Assembly (NCBI RefSeq): GCF_040581485.1
Contig: NC_090128.1
Coordinates: 14,694,001-14,758,000 of the forward strand
Reading direction: 5' to 3'
Length of the DNA stretch: 64,000 nt
From: Linepithema humile
Taxonomy: Eukaryota > Arthropoda > Insecta > Hymenoptera > Formicidae
The notes under the pieces were generated by a model that did not search any database, was not told where the DNA came from, and saw nothing but the letters and a program-made list of their open reading frames with translations. Numbering within the stretch: the stretch's first letter is position 1; every line of letters starts with the position of its first letter. The position numbers and the translations under genes were made by a program. Shown here in pieces: positions 1 through 12,060 of the stretch.

Positions 1-716
1 CAGCAGGGCGTCTTAGTTTTTTCATAGAAAGATGGAAAAGTATTACCTCAGACAGGTATATTCTAAACTGTTTAAAGGGTTATAGAATTCCATTTATAGA
101 AACACCGATTCAGAAATCGGTCCCTAAAGAAAAGACCTTTTCTGCTAAAGAATCGGAAAAAATACAATTAAAAATTAACAAACTCCTTAAAAAAGGCGCG
201 ATTGAGAAATGTAAAGATTGTGAGGGACAGTTTCTTTCTTTCTACTTCTTGGTTCCAAAACCTGATGGTACGAATCGTTTCATTTTTAATCTTAAAAAAT
301 TAAACTACTTTATTAACCCCCCACACTTTAAATTAGAGGATATTCGATCAGCAATGAGTTTAATATCACAAGGAAGTTTTATGGGCTCTTTAGATCTTAA
401 AGATGCATATTTTCTGGTTCCCATCTACGAGGGTCACAGAAAATTTCTTCGTTTTAAATTCAAGGGAAAAACTTTCCAGTTTTTGTGTTTACCCTTTGGA
501 TTATGCACTAGCCCGTACGTTTTTACTAAAATTATGAAACCTGTTGTCAGTAAATTGAGACTACAAGGAATAGTGTTGGTATTATACTTAGATAATTTTT
601 TATTTATTCACAAATCAAAAATTATATGTGAAGAAAATATAAAGAAAGCAATAGATATTCTGAAATACTTAGGATTTATTATAAACTATCAAAAAAAAAA
701 GTTTTTTAGTGTCTAA
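1..716 (+). pseudogene. DIRS reverse transcriptase, N-terminal part (partial, frameshifted)
   Basis: Frame 3 is open from position 3 to 716 and encodes fingers and palm of a retroelement RT. Visible motifs are LVPKPDGTNRF, SLDLKDAYF, LCLPFGLCTSPYVFTK and LYLDNFLFI. The last is the catalytic box, normally YxDD; the second aspartate is N here, which should abolish polymerase activity. The true start lies upstream of the window; the TTG at 249 is only an internal codon. After residue 715 the frame closes just past a run of ten A, and the RT continues in another frame from 709. The homopolymer could mean a real slip or an assembly error, but the YLDN change argues independently for decay. Confidence 0.8.
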
Positions 717-1878
717 TCAAAAATGTAAATATTTAGGATTTATTATTGACTCAGTCAAATTTTCTTTAAATTTGACAGATAGAAAAAAGAATCAGATAAT
801 AGAACTGATAAATGAATTTAAAAGCGGAAAAGCATATAAAATTAGAAAATTCGCTAAACTTTTAGGAGTTTTAACATCAACTTGCCCAGCTGTAGCTTAC
901 GGATTTATTCATTGCAAAAGATTAGAAAGACAAAAATTCCTAGCCTTAAAATTCAATGGCGGAAATTATGAAGGAAACATCTGGATAAATGAAGCTATGT
1001 TAGAAGAGTTACAATGGTGGAAATTAAATGCGATTATTGGAACAAACCCAATCAGAACTCAAGCTTATATGATCGAAATATTTTCTGATTCTTCCTTATC
1101 AGGTTGGGGTTGCTACTGTAATGGTTCAGAGGCCTTTGGTTTTTGGAACAAACAAGAGAAGAAAAATCATATTAATTACCTTGAATTATTAGCGGCCTTT
1201 TTTGCGGTGAAATGTTTTGCGTCACAGTTATCACAATGTGAGGTGTTACTAAGACTAGATAACACTACCGCTATTGCTTACATTAATAGAGCTGGTGGTG
1301 TACAGTATCCACATCTTAGTGAGCTTTCGAGAAAAATTTGGAAATGGTGCGAAGAAAGGAAAATATGGTTAAAAGCATCATATATTCCTTCGGCGGAAAA
1401 TATAGAAGCTGACAGAGCGTCACGAAATATTAATATAGATTCTGAATGGGAACTTTCTCAGAAAGTTTTCAAACAAATAGAGAAAAAATTCGGTCCTTTT
1501 TCAATAGATTTATTTGCATCTAGATTAAATACTAAATGTAAAAAATTTTATTCTAGATTCCCGGATCCAGAAGCGCAATCAATTGACGCCTTTACTGTAT
1601 CATGGGAAAAAGAGGAAAATTTTTATGCCTTTCCTCCCTTCGCACTCATTCTGAAAACATTAAGAAAAATAATTAATGATAAAGCTATAGGCACTATTGT
1701 AGTACCGTTATGGCCCACTCAACCGTGGTACCCCCTTTTTTCATCACTCCTCATTGAGCGCACTATCATATTCAAACCTAATAGTACGCTATTATTATCT
1801 CCTTACAGAGACAGGAGCCATCCATTAGGGTCCCACCTTTCATTAATGGCAGGCAGGTTATCAGGTCAGCATTCTTAA
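709..1878 (+). pseudogene. DIRS RT thumb and RNase H-like region (continuation in shifted frame)
   Basis: This 389-aa open frame continues the RT above. It begins with the YLGF element that follows the YxDD box in retroelement RTs. The RNase H-like domain lies at about residues 125-245: IFSDSSLSGWG carries the first acidic residue, INYLELLAAF the glutamate, LRLDNTTAIAYIN the next aspartate, and SAENIEADRASR the last acidic/His region. These are the DIRS-type RNase H signatures. The C-terminal third (SIDLFASRLNTKCKKFYSR) matches the conserved post-RNase H segment of DIRS polyproteins. The following recombinase frame overlaps its end, as is usual in DIRS elements. Confidence 0.75.
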
Positions 1879-2840
1879 GAAAAGGATTAACAGAAGATGC
1901 GATAGATGTAATGATCGATTCTATCACAAAAACAACGCTGAGACAATACGAATGTAGCTTAAAACGCTGGTGGGAATTCGCACATTTAGAAAAAATAGAC
2001 TTATTTAATGCAAAAACGACGGAAATTATCAAATTTCTAAATAATCTTTTCAAGAAAGGTGCAAGTTATAGCACTTTAAATACTACTCGTTCTACAGTTT
2101 CCTTAATCTCAATATATGATATTAATAAGGATGGTTTAATTAGTCGGTTCTTAAAAGGAGTATTTAAACAAAGACCATCTATTCCAAAATACGCTACAAC
2201 ATGGGATATTACTCCGGTACTTAACTACATTGAAAAATTACACCCTCTTAAAGAATTGAATTTAAGGGAAGCTGGGGAAAAGGTGGTAACACTGCTAGCC
2301 TTAACAACCGCTCAGAGGCTTCAAACTCTATCGCTAATAGATATTGATAATATAGTGAAATCGGATACAGGGTTAAATATTAAAATTACAGAACGAATAA
2401 AAACTTCTAGGCCTGGAGCTTTCCAACCAGAATTAATATTACCATTTTTTAAGGAGGAACCAGGTTTATGTGTGGCATCTGCAATCTTAGATTATATAGA
2501 TTATACTAAAAAGTTAAGAAATAAAAATAACAAAAGGTTATTTATAGCAACAGTGAAACCCTTTGGTGCAATATCATCACAAACTATTGGTCATTGGATT
2601 AAAAGACTTTTAGGTAAAGCTGGAGTTGATACCAACCAGTTTACAGCGTATAGTACACGACATGCAGCAGTATCTGCGGCTTACAAGCAAGGAGTAGACA
2701 TAACAGCTATAAGACGTAGTGCCGGTTGAGCACCAGGTTCACAAACCTTCTTTAAGTTTTATAATAAACCAATTCAGACTCCGAATGACCAATTTGCGCG
2801 TGCAATATTAAAAAATAAGAAGAATAATGTTAAAAAGTAA
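1863..2840 (+). pseudogene. DIRS tyrosine recombinase with in-frame TGA
   Basis: This is the phage-integrase-type recombinase of DIRS elements, which joins circular element DNA into the host. The frame overlaps the preceding ORF; the ATG at 1911 is one possible start, but the conserved sequence begins upstream (LRKGLTEDAIDVM). The SAM-like N-terminal domain carries TLRQYECSLKRWW. The catalytic domain shows the first arginine in LTTAQRLQTLS and the HxxR-type box in YSTRHAAVSAAY. A TGA at 2727-2729 replaces what is usually Trp in a GW motif. The frame then continues to a TAA at 2838-2840 and contains TFFKFYN with the nucleophilic tyrosine. Without readthrough the protein would lack its active-site tyrosine. 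Confidence 0.8.
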
Positions 2841-2894
2841 GTTCAATAAAGAAAATAAAGAATTATCACGCAAACTCTAAAAAACTACACAGTT

Positions 2895-3310
2895 GGAAAA
2901 TTTGTGTTAAATTTAACATATATCGCATGTACCAAACGGTCCACACAAATTTTTGTGTTAATTTAACATAATACAGATATGTTAAACGGTGACACTACTA
3001 TTATGTTAATATTTCAACACAAAATGAATGCAAACTTTATAGTAATTTGAAATAAATTTTATGTAAAATCAACATATTTGAAATGATAAAATTAACTGAG
3101 GAAAAATGTTATTTTTACATTTTATAAATGTAATAATTCAAACTTTTGATTAAAGTAATATGTAAAATTTACATACTTTTTGTGTTAAAATTTTATGATT
3201 TAACAAGAAAATAATGTTAATATAACATGTTATTTATGTTAAATAGTAACATAAAAAAATGTTATTTTAACATTTTAAAAATGTTTATTTTAACATTTTA
3301 AAAATGTTAA
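2895..3310. repeat. Left subterminal repeats (TGTTAA/TTAACA) of the CACTA-like element
   Basis: About 0.4 kb of AT-rich DNA in which TGTTAA and TTAACA recur in both orientations, often paired as short palindromes such as TGTTAAATTTAACATA. The mirror-image array is at the right end (about 11870-12060). In CACTA elements such motifs bind the transposase. No coding potential was seen. Confidence 0.65.
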
Positions 3311-3558
3311 AAAATTTTGTTACAATTACATATAGGTTGTTCCAGGATCACATAAAAATTTTAATGACAGTTTCTGTGGAATATTTTAAAAGAAACATTA
3401 TAATATAAAAATGTCAAGACTATATAGCACAGAAGTTTAACAATAGTCTCAAAATTTTTATATTAAAATTTTCTTTTTAAAATATTACGAAAAATCTGTC
3501 ATTAAATTTTTTATCAGTGGTCCTAGAACAACCTATATGTAAGTGTAACAAAATTTTT
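3311..3558. repeat. Foldback/MITE-like inverted repeat, about 250 bp
   Basis: AAAATTTTGTTACAATTACA at 3311 and TATAGGTTGTTCCAGGATCA just after it reappear inverted at the right side (CCTAGAACAACCTATATGTA then GTAACAAAATTTTTA). The interior also pairs (AATGACAG against CTGTCATT), so the whole unit can form one long hairpin. It lies between the subterminal repeats and the transposase 3' end and is probably a small inserted foldback element. Confidence 0.65.
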
Positions 3559-3768
3559 ATTTTATATAATTATGATCAGGTTTGTATAAATTACACACAT
3601 ATATATTAATCAATAAACTTATTTATTACTTCATAATATATTACACAATCTTACTTCATAATATTCATATATTATATAATATTATTTAATATTTCTTTAG
3701 TGCGAAAATAACATTTTGTTCATAAATTTTTATATATGACACCGTCAACATATTTATCACAAAATTAT

Positions 3769-6180
3769 TTACAAAAAGTAGTCAGTTATAATAACTAAAT
3801 CTTTTTCTACAGATTCATAAATTTCCCAATTTTTAGTATATGGTAAGTCTATTATTTTTAGTATAAATAAAACAGATGTATTTTTTACAATGTATCCTAA
3901 ACATGAGGATGATATTTTTAAAGTATGCCAGCTTTCACATACAGCATATATTTCAGCATTCACAGAAAAAATGAATAAAATTTTACTGAAATTGCGCAAA
4001 TCGTTAGAAAAAGATGAACATATAAATTTATTTAATTTTAAATTAGTACCTCGAAACTGTACACTTTTTCCTACATAAATATCTATTTCAGTAGAAATAT
4101 GTAAACCATTCATAATAATAACATTGTAATTAGTAGAACTTAAATTTTGCCTTTTAAAATTTTTTAGTATTGGTTCAAAAGATGAAGAATCTTTATTTTT
4201 CCAAAGAGACAGCATGCATTTTTGATGACGCACGGACAATGTATACGCTATATCTTTAAAATTTTTCAATTTATTAGCTAAGTCTTTCAAATAACCATGC
4301 TTACTTTCATATCTCATTGTCCAAAAAGTTTTTGGAGGTCCCATTTTCTTAATAATCATTACATAATGAATAATTATATGATCTTTAGGTATTAAAGAAA
4401 CAGAAAATTCTTTCATTAAAAGTTCATGATGCTTTTTTATAGTTATTTGTAATTCATCTAACATATTATTTGTAATATTAGGCGCTAATACAATTTTTAA
4501 CATTTTTATTACTAATAAAATTACTTTCCATTTATTAAAATTTTGATCAAGTTTTGGAATTATATTTCGTAAAATTATAGGTAAATGAATAATTAAACAA
4601 AGTGTTTGTGCTGCACGTTGTCCTATTGTATTAGATTTTTTTAAACTTATAACACTAGGTAAATTACCTCTATTATGTAAACCATAGTCAAAGGCTTGTA
4701 TTTTGTCATTTAAATCATGTAAACTAATAATTTTATATTTATCGCAGAAATTGAAAAATAAGTTTAAATCTCTTTGGCAAATGCCTTCTAGAAAATCATG
4801 CATTATATCAACGGTTATATTTTCGCAAGGTTTAAAATAAGCTAAATCAAATAAAGGACTTTTATTTTTAATCCCAAAAAAATTTATTGTATCACTATTT
4901 GCATAATGAAGTTGATTGAAAAGGTTAATAAAACTTTCAGACGTACGTAATAAATTATAATCAGCAGTACAAGTTTTTTGAGCATCTTCTTTATGAATTG
5001 TGCAAATCCTACAATAGTAGTTAGCATTAAATGACTCATTCATGCCAAGTAACATATTTCCACCCAAATTATCAAAAGCTAACGATACTAATGTGCCTTT
5101 CATAGAAGTATTTAAAGATTCGATAAATACTCCTTCTTTTTCTAAAATTTTAATATCATTTACGATTTTATGTAATACAGGATTTAATCCAAATTGTTTA
5201 ATATCAAGATTATAGCATAAAGCTAATAAATGAATATTTTCCAAAGTCGAATTAATATAAAAAGGAAGATTATTAATAGCAAAATAAAATGCTCCAATTT
5301 TATGAACACTTGTTTTACTTCCCAAAGGGTTACAGACTTCAAATTCGTCAAAGAATAACTGAAGTTGAATTGCATTGCTATTATTTTGGAAAAAAGAATT
5401 ATTTTTGTAAACATTTCCGTCAACAAAATGTGTATATACATTATTATTTATTTTTATATTACTAGTAAAATATTTTTTGATAGCTTTATTATTTAATAAA
5501 ACTTTGAGTGTTTCTAATAAAGGAATATACGTAAAAGTACTAGTAATAGGAATTTGCTTGTAACATTGAGCTTTATTGTCATATCTATTATCGAATCTAA
5601 TACCATGTGGCACTCGTATAGGCTGAACTATATTTCCGTTAAACAATTTATTCCGACTATATTTAGTTAACCGATTTTGGAACGAATATTTAAATTTATC
5701 TGCAAGATTTTGACGTTCGTCTAGATTTGGAAATGACACAATATTTTCAAGTACAGGAAAAATTAACTCTGATGTTGTTTCAAGAATCTTAGTTATCGTA
5801 ACCTCTGGTAATCCTAATGAATACATTTCCACAACATAGTTATTTAAATATTTTTCTATATCTTTATTATCATTGTAAATAAAGTTATCATCATCTTGCT
5901 CACTTAATTCGGCATCATTATCGTTAGCTATAGATAAAAAAGTAGGATCATTATTAATATCATACGATTGTTCATAACTCGAAGATAGATTTTGTAATTG
6001 CTGACATTTTTTAAAATGTTTTCTGAATCCATTATAAGTTTTTAATACAGAAGGACAACCTGCACAACACTTTAAAAAAAGATTAGAGCCATCAAATAAC
6101 ATATGTCGATTACGTAAATGGTTACATATTTGTTTTATTTCAGATGTTTTATAAGTACACAAATAACATTCTAAAGACAT
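3769..6180 (-). CDS. CACTA/EnSpm-like transposase (803 aa)
   Basis: Intact 803-aa frame on the minus strand. The N-terminus is a C2H2-like zinc-binding region (CYLCTYKTSEIKQICNHLRN then CCAGCPSVLKTYNGFRKHFK) suited to DNA binding, followed by an acidic linker. The middle has LAFDNLGGNMLLGMNES with a CRICTIHK cysteine pair. Further on comes NITVDIMHDFLEGICQRDL, whose D-x-MH core corresponds to the conserved D-x-MH motif of tnp2/Transposase_21 proteins of plant CACTA elements. The ATG at 6178-6180 gives the zinc finger at the very N-terminus, so this start is natural. The frame has no breaks, so this copy may be recent. The family name is inferred from motif pattern, not from a search. Confidence 0.7.
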   Translation of the reverse strand: MSLECYLCTYKTSEIKQICNHLRNRHMLFDGSNLFLKCCAGCPSVLKTYNGFRKHFKKCQQLQNLSSSYEQSYDINNDPTFLSIANDNDAELSEQDDDNFIYNDNKDIEKYLNNYVVEMYSLGLPEVTITKILETTSELIFPVLENIVSFPNLDERQNLADKFKYSFQNRLTKYSRNKLFNGNIVQPIRVPHGIRFDNRYDNKAQCYKQIPITSTFTYIPLLETLKVLLNNKAIKKYFTSNIKINNNVYTHFVDGNVYKNNSFFQNNSNAIQLQLFFDEFEVCNPLGSKTSVHKIGAFYFAINNLPFYINSTLENIHLLALCYNLDIKQFGLNPVLHKIVNDIKILEKEGVFIESLNTSMKGTLVSLAFDNLGGNMLLGMNESFNANYYCRICTIHKEDAQKTCTADYNLLRTSESFINLFNQLHYANSDTINFFGIKNKSPLFDLAYFKPCENITVDIMHDFLEGICQRDLNLFFNFCDKYKIISLHDLNDKIQAFDYGLHNRGNLPSVISLKKSNTIGQRAAQTLCLIIHLPIILRNIIPKLDQNFNKWKVILLVIKMLKIVLAPNITNNMLDELQITIKKHHELLMKEFSVSLIPKDHIIIHYVMIIKKMGPPKTFWTMRYESKHGYLKDLANKLKNFKDIAYTLSVRHQKCMLSLWKNKDSSSFEPILKNFKRQNLSSTNYNVIIMNGLHISTEIDIYVGKSVQFRGTNLKLNKFICSSFSNDLRNFSKILFIFSVNAEIYAVCESWHTLKISSSCLGYIVKNTSVLFILKIIDLPYTKNWEIYESVEKDLVIITDYFL

Positions 6181-6513
6181 TATAAAATAGAAAAATGTAA
6201 TAATCGAGGTACTAACTTAACTGTGTAATTTATTATTAAACTTAAAATTTTATAGTTTTTTTTAAATATTTTATTAAATTGTTGAATTTTGTAGAAATTT
6301 TAAAGTATTTTCAACATCTTAAAATTATTTAATTGAGTATTCGAGCTCGAGTACTTTAAACAATTATATTTTAAGCTATTATAACATTTAAATAAAATAA
6401 AAGAACTTTCTCTTAATAAATTTAAAAAAAATAAAATTTTTCCTCATAAAAATAATACGACTGAATATTTATTGTGTTAATTCTGTTTTAAAAAAAAGAA
6501 ACATATGATTGAA
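6181..6513. other. AT-rich spacer inside the CACTA-like element
   Basis: Separates the transposase start (minus strand, 6180) from the 3' end of the accessory gene (6514). It would hold the transposase promoter and the accessory gene's terminator. Only A/T runs are seen; no confident signal. Confidence 0.4.
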
Positions 6514-9368
6514 CTAAACATGTTGCGTAGATTCTTTTCTTGTACTTTCAATTTTTGTAAAAATTTCAACAACTTTATTAGTACATTTACTAGATATTTT
6601 GTAAAAATAATGTTGTATTAACATCCAAAAATTTTGTAAATCTACGTCATATTTAATGTGAAACACATAGTGTGCTTTAAAAAGATAATCAACAGCTTTA
6701 ATAATGTCTTTTGTTGGTAATAAAATCAAATTTTTATCAATTTTTAAAAAATATTGGTCAATTGCAAGTTTGTTTGGCCCAACTGCGATTAACTTTGGTT
6801 GACTTTTATTTTCATCAATATTCAGTGGTGTTGCACTCTGAGAAGAGTAAATCAAATAACGGAATACATTTTTTTAAATTGATTTAAAATATAAAATTCA
6901 TAGTCAAGATATGTACCTGTATATAGATGATTAATTTTTTAATTATATTTTTTGTTTTTTCTCTTGCTGCAGACTTCTTTCCTCTAGCAGTCGGGGGTAC
7001 TAATTGCGTTAGAGCAATATATGAATTTGTAACACGATCCCAATTTATAACGGATGAAATAAAAAATATAAATATTAATAATAATAAATTTAATAATTCT
7101 GATTAATAATTTTCATTAATATTTTTACCAAGTAAATCTCTGTTTTGTTTTTTGGTATTATAAACATTTAAGATATGATTAACATAGTCCGGATATGATA
7201 TATTTAAAATATCTATATTTATTTGTGGAAATAATAATTCAAATTCAATATCAATCTAAAAAAACAATGTTTTAAATTATTTTTGATTATTAAAGCAATA
7301 TAAATTGTTATTATTATTAAAAGTTGAATTATTGAAAAAAAGTTAATTAATAAAACTTACCAATTCAGGAATATCCAAAAATCTTGGAAATGTTTCAAAA
7401 AAATGTTCATTTAGATATAAGTATCTCCTTACTTTAAAAGTCTCTTTCACTTTTTTAATTATATTATCTTTTTGATCAATAGTCGCATACTTCATAAAAT
7501 TAATTGCATCTTTAATAGCATCTGTTTCATCCACAGGTTCATTAGCTACGCAAGTATCAGTATGTTGTTTCAGTTCGTCCGATTGAGTAACTTTTTTATT
7601 TCCTTTCCTTTGTACATTAGATAATCGTGAAGCGATATATCCCTTTCCAGTTTTTGGATCATAAAAGTGCTCCTATAAACAAATAAATTAACAATATATT
7701 AATATAAATATATAAACAAATAAACATATAAACATATAAACAAATATATTAATAAAAAGTTTATTAGAATTAATAGAATATTAGAGAATATTGATATTTT
7801 GTGAGTATATCAATACTAAAAATTAATATTTATAATAATATGATATTTTTATTAATTATTATAATATTTATAATAATATGTTGCTTCAATCTTGCTTGTA
7901 ATATAGAAATAATTAACGGAATACACTCACATAACCCAAATTCCCTTCTGGATTTTTTAAATTTGGAAAAACTTCAATAATTGCTTTAGCATATTTGCAT
8001 TTTTCAGAACACAAGATTTGTCTACCAACTTTCTCTTTATATTGTAATAAGTTATGAACGACTAATTTTACTAATAATTTCCTATATTTACCAGGCAAGT
8101 ATTTATTACTCTTATAACTTTGGAGAATTTCTTCTCCACATGATGAATTTTTAATCAATTTGTATAAGCTCTAAAAAGAACAAAGAAAACAAGAAAAACA
8201 TATTAAGGATGTAAATATTAATAAAAAAATAAATTATTAAGTGAGAATAAAACTGCAGTGCAAATCAGAAAAAAATATGTACGATATCCTTTTTCTGCCT
8301 TGCACTATGTTTTTATTCTTACTGTAATAATAACGCATAATAAAACATGATACGCTTAAAATGTACATTATTTTTTTCATTTTTAAACTTGTGTCAACCG
8401 CGATGAACACAAATAATCTTTACACTTTTTTTTAAATATGTGTAAAAACGTCAATTTCCGAATATAAACATGCATACGTGAAATTACAACTAATATAAAT
8501 ATATTGATCTAATGCAACATTAAAATCATCTATTAAAACAATGAAAAAACTTTGTGACTGATTCCATGTATATAATATTTAAAGTTTTAACATTTTGACA
8601 GTAAGTAACAGTATAAACAATAATAAATGGGCTAATAAAAATAATAACTTCAAACAAACCTCTTTTGATATTACGTCGTTCTCAATAGGTATTACTTTAG
8701 GTTTTTTTGAACAAGATGCATGTTCTTCAGAATCCGATATAGTATGTTCTTTAATATTCGATATATCGGTAACATTTGAACATTGTTCATTAAATTCTTC
8801 ATCTTTGTTTGATGTATCCAAAATGTTTAATGAAGTAGGTGTTGATGTGCGAGAATATAATGAATTTGATACCGTAGGTGTTAATGAATGAGAATCAGCT
8901 ATAAAAATTATTATTTTGTATAAAAATAGTTTTAATAAATAAATCAGTATAAGTATTAAAATTTCAAAAATTTGAAAATACAATATATAAAAACTTCTTA
9001 CAAATATCGAGAAAATTCGTTATTATAGGTTTGATCTTTAATATAACTCCTCGTGCACTTATTTGAACAAATTCCGTTAAAAATTGAGGATCAAGTCTGG
9101 CATCAGATACATCAGTAAAAATAAAATCCACATTATTTAACAATGGAAATATTGTTTTAGCTACAATATAACATGAATTTATAATAGTTTAGTATAATTA
9201 TACTATTATTTAAATTATTTAAGAAATTGAAAAGAATAAGAAAAAAAAATTGAGAAAAAAAACCTTCTCGAACAAAATCTTCATACAAACAAGGCTCTTC
9301 CAATTTAATCCATACTTTATCATCAACATATTGTAATACGCAATATAGATATGTTTTAGTTTGTTTAT
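6514..9368 (-). CDS. Multi-exon second gene of the CACTA-like element, function unknown
   Basis: A chain of short open segments on the minus strand with good splice borders. Proposed exons, 5' to 3': 9368-9264, 9160-9002, 8898-8660, 8170-7931, 7672-7361, 7255-7129, 7098-6917, 6837-6514. Examples of borders are TTTATAG before GAGCAC at 7672 and a GTAAGT donor at 7360. The product has an N-terminal LQYVDDKVWIKLEEP segment, a Ser/Thr/acidic middle (SEEHASCSKKPKV), a basic region with conserved cysteines (GRQILCSEKCKYAKAIIEVF), a GKGYIASRL segment and a hydrophobic-aromatic C-terminus (VGPNKLAIDQYFLKID). I do not recognise a catalytic domain. CACTA elements usually encode a second DNA-binding protein, which this may be. 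The 5' end beyond 9368 is not resolved. Confidence 0.55.
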
Positions 9369-9715
9369 CTTGGTTATGTGTGTGTAATAAATTCCATATT
9401 ATTAATTATGCAGATAAAAATCTATAAATTATAAACAAATTTCAATATTGCATTCATTTCAATGTTTGCATTCAAAATCACAATAAAAAGTTTAATACTA
9501 AATATCTAGTAAATTCTGCTAAATTGCAAGAATGTAGTGTAATGAGTATCATTTGAAGGTTAAAATACATATTTAAACTCAAATTCAAAAGTCTTTCTTT
9601 TACTAATATTTTTTTATCACACTTAGAAGCTATTAAAAAGAAAAATCCGTCTATGAATTTGGACATTGGTTATATATATGCATCATATAGAATAATATTA
9701 TACTATTAGCACTTA

Positions 9716-11599
9716 CAAGGAAAGGGATCCAAGTGTCCCCCTCCGATTTTGACAAGCTTTAAATATGTTATAAAGTAGTTCAAAATAAGAGACACGTATT
9801 TTTTTTTATGTGCTTTCTCGCACGTTTAGGGTTGAAACAACCCCTACAAGCTAAAACGGTTTTTTTGGTTTTGACTGAATATCGTCAAAACTGTAAGAGG
9901 TATCAAAAAATGTTTCGAATAAAAGTTGCATGGTCTTTTATGAGCTGTATAATCGCGTAAGTCGATTTTTAAAAAAATTTATATTTTTTAATTTACCCTC
10001 ACCCCTTCTTATTATTTTTTCGAATTTCAAAATTTTTGTAATGACAAAAGTTGTAGCATTTTTTACGCTGAATTCAACCATATATGATTTTATTATGTTC
10101 CGAAATCGCATCTTTTAAAAATGAGTCATCAGTATCACATTATATGCGTCGCGCTGCATGACGCATTGTTTATACCGCACTTGTGTTGTGTATAGTCGCA
10201 AAATAAATATAAAAATGACATGTTATTACATATTTGAAAAAGAACAGTTAACTAAAATTGTTGCTAAAGCATCCCTTCCACATTACACTCTTATAGATAA
10301 TCGCTGCATTTCGTGCGCAGCGCGTTGTCATATACAAGTTTGCTATCAGCGCATATTACACTTTGAAGTTTTGCTTGTAGTGACCACGGGAAAGTAATTT
10401 ATGAAACGAAAACAGTGAATGAATCAATTTATTCAACATATATCCACCCTGACTCCTACCCTCTTGGCCCGACTTGACTGACAATGAAATAAAATATAAA
10501 ATTTTGTACAGTTTACTGTTTTTCAATAATTTTAATATACTGCGATTCTACATACTATTACATTCCACTAAATTACTATGATACTTTTAAACTATAAGGT
10601 ATATAAAATGTATATCATAAGTATAATTATAATATATACAATAAATAACCTTTTATATATATATATAAGCTTATTTATATATATTATAATTATACTTATG
10701 ATATACATTTTATATACCTTATAGTTTAAAAGTATCATAGTAATTTAGTGGAATGTAATAGTATGTAGAATCGCAGTATATTAAAATTATTGAAAAACAG
10801 TAAACTGTACAAAATTTTATATTTTATTTCATTGTCAGTCAAGTCGGGCCAAGAAGGTAGAGTCAGGATAGATATATGTTGAATAGATTAATTCATTCAC
10901 TGTTTTCGTTTCATAAATTATTTTCCCGTGGTCACTACAAGCAAAACTTTAAAGTGTAATATGCGCTGATAGCTAACTTGCATATGACAACGCGCTGCGC
11001 ACGAAATGCAGCGATTATCTATAAGAGTGTAATGTGGAAGGGATGCTTTAGCAACAATTTTAGTTAACTGTTCTTTTTCAAATATGTAATAACATGTCAT
11101 TTTTATATTTATTTTGCGACTATGCACAACACAAATGCGGTATAAACAATGCGTCATGCAGCGCGACGCATATAATGTGATACTGATGACTCATTTTTAA
11201 AAGATGCGATTTTGGAACATAATAAAATCATATATGGTTGAATTTAGCGTAAAAAATGCTACAACTTTTGTCATTACAAAAATTTTGAAATTCAAAAAAA
11301 TAATAAGAAGGGGTAAGGGTAAATTAAAAAATATAAATTTTTTTAAAAATCGACTTACGCGGTTATAAAGCTCATAAAAGACCATGCAACTTTTATTCGA
11401 AACATTTTTTGATACCTCTTACAGTTTTGACGATATTCAGTCAAAATCAAAAAAACCGTTTTAGCTTGTAGGGGTTGTTTCAACCCTAAACGTGCGAGAA
11501 AACACATAAAAAAAAATACGTGTCTCTTATTTTGAACTACTTTACAACATATTTAAAACTCGTCAAAATCGGAGGGGGACACTTGGGTCCCTTTCCTTG
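9716..11599. mobile_element. Long foldback element, 1.88 kb near-perfect palindrome
   Basis: The left arm starts CAAGGAAAGGGATCCAAGTG and the right arm ends with its inverse. The two arms of about 0.94 kb match almost throughout, meeting near 10657 at an AT-rich centre. TTA flanks both sides (9713-9715 and 11600-11602), suggesting a 3-bp target duplication. Mirror-image 79-aa frames (10158-10397 plus, 10918-11157 minus, containing MTCYYIFEKEQLTK) and 62-aa frames exist only because the arms are copies; they lack recognisable domains. It sits inside the CACTA-like element and is therefore younger than it. The few arm mismatches suggest recent origin or gene conversion between arms. Confidence 0.75.
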
Positions 11600-11602
11600 T
11601 TA

Positions 11603-12060
11603 GTAAATAACGTAGAATTTTAGTAAAAAAATATAATGATAATCAATAATATACGTACTTGACAAAGTAGATTTTTGACACTCAAAATAAGTCGAGATAC
11701 GTTGAACACGTCGAACACGTTGAGACTGAGACACTACTGAAACACGTCAAGACACGTCAAAGTAACAGCAACAAATGACGATCTGCGTAGTAGCGCTTAT
11801 TTCTGCGTTATAAGAATAAATCAACATACTTTTTGAATTTTAACAGATAAATCCTGTCACTAATAGTACGTAACATATCTATTGTGTAAAATTAAAAAAT
11901 ATGTGCACATTATGTTATTTTTACACTTTTTCTTAGTTGTTTTCATAATTTAACACTTGAGATCAATTAACACAACAGCAATATGTTAAATTAACATATG
12001 AATGTGTTACATATTTAACACAAAAATTTTAACCGGCATATTTTTTAACAAGAAAACAGA
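11603..12060. repeat. Right internal and subterminal region of the CACTA-like element
   Basis: Non-coding. 11690-11765 has a short array of CGTTGAACACGTCGAACACG-type repeats. From about 11870 to 12060 there is a field of TTAACA/TGTTAA motifs, for example ATATGTTAAATTAACATATG, mirroring the left subterminal array. Confidence 0.55.

Larger units (their letters stand above)
1..2887 (+). mobile_element. DIRS-type tyrosine-recombinase retroelement, decayed, 5' end outside window
   Basis: The order reverse transcriptase, RNase H-like segment, tyrosine recombinase on the plus strand, with no integrase or LTR, is the DIRS-order arrangement. The reading frame is already open at the first base, so the 5' part lies outside the window. 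The copy is dead: a frame change follows an A10 run near 690-710, the RT active site reads YLDN, and a TGA lies inside the recombinase. Its right side is bounded by the CACTA-like element starting at 2888, which appears to have landed in or next to the DIRS tail. No split direct repeats typical of DIRS ends are visible in this part. Confidence 0.8.
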
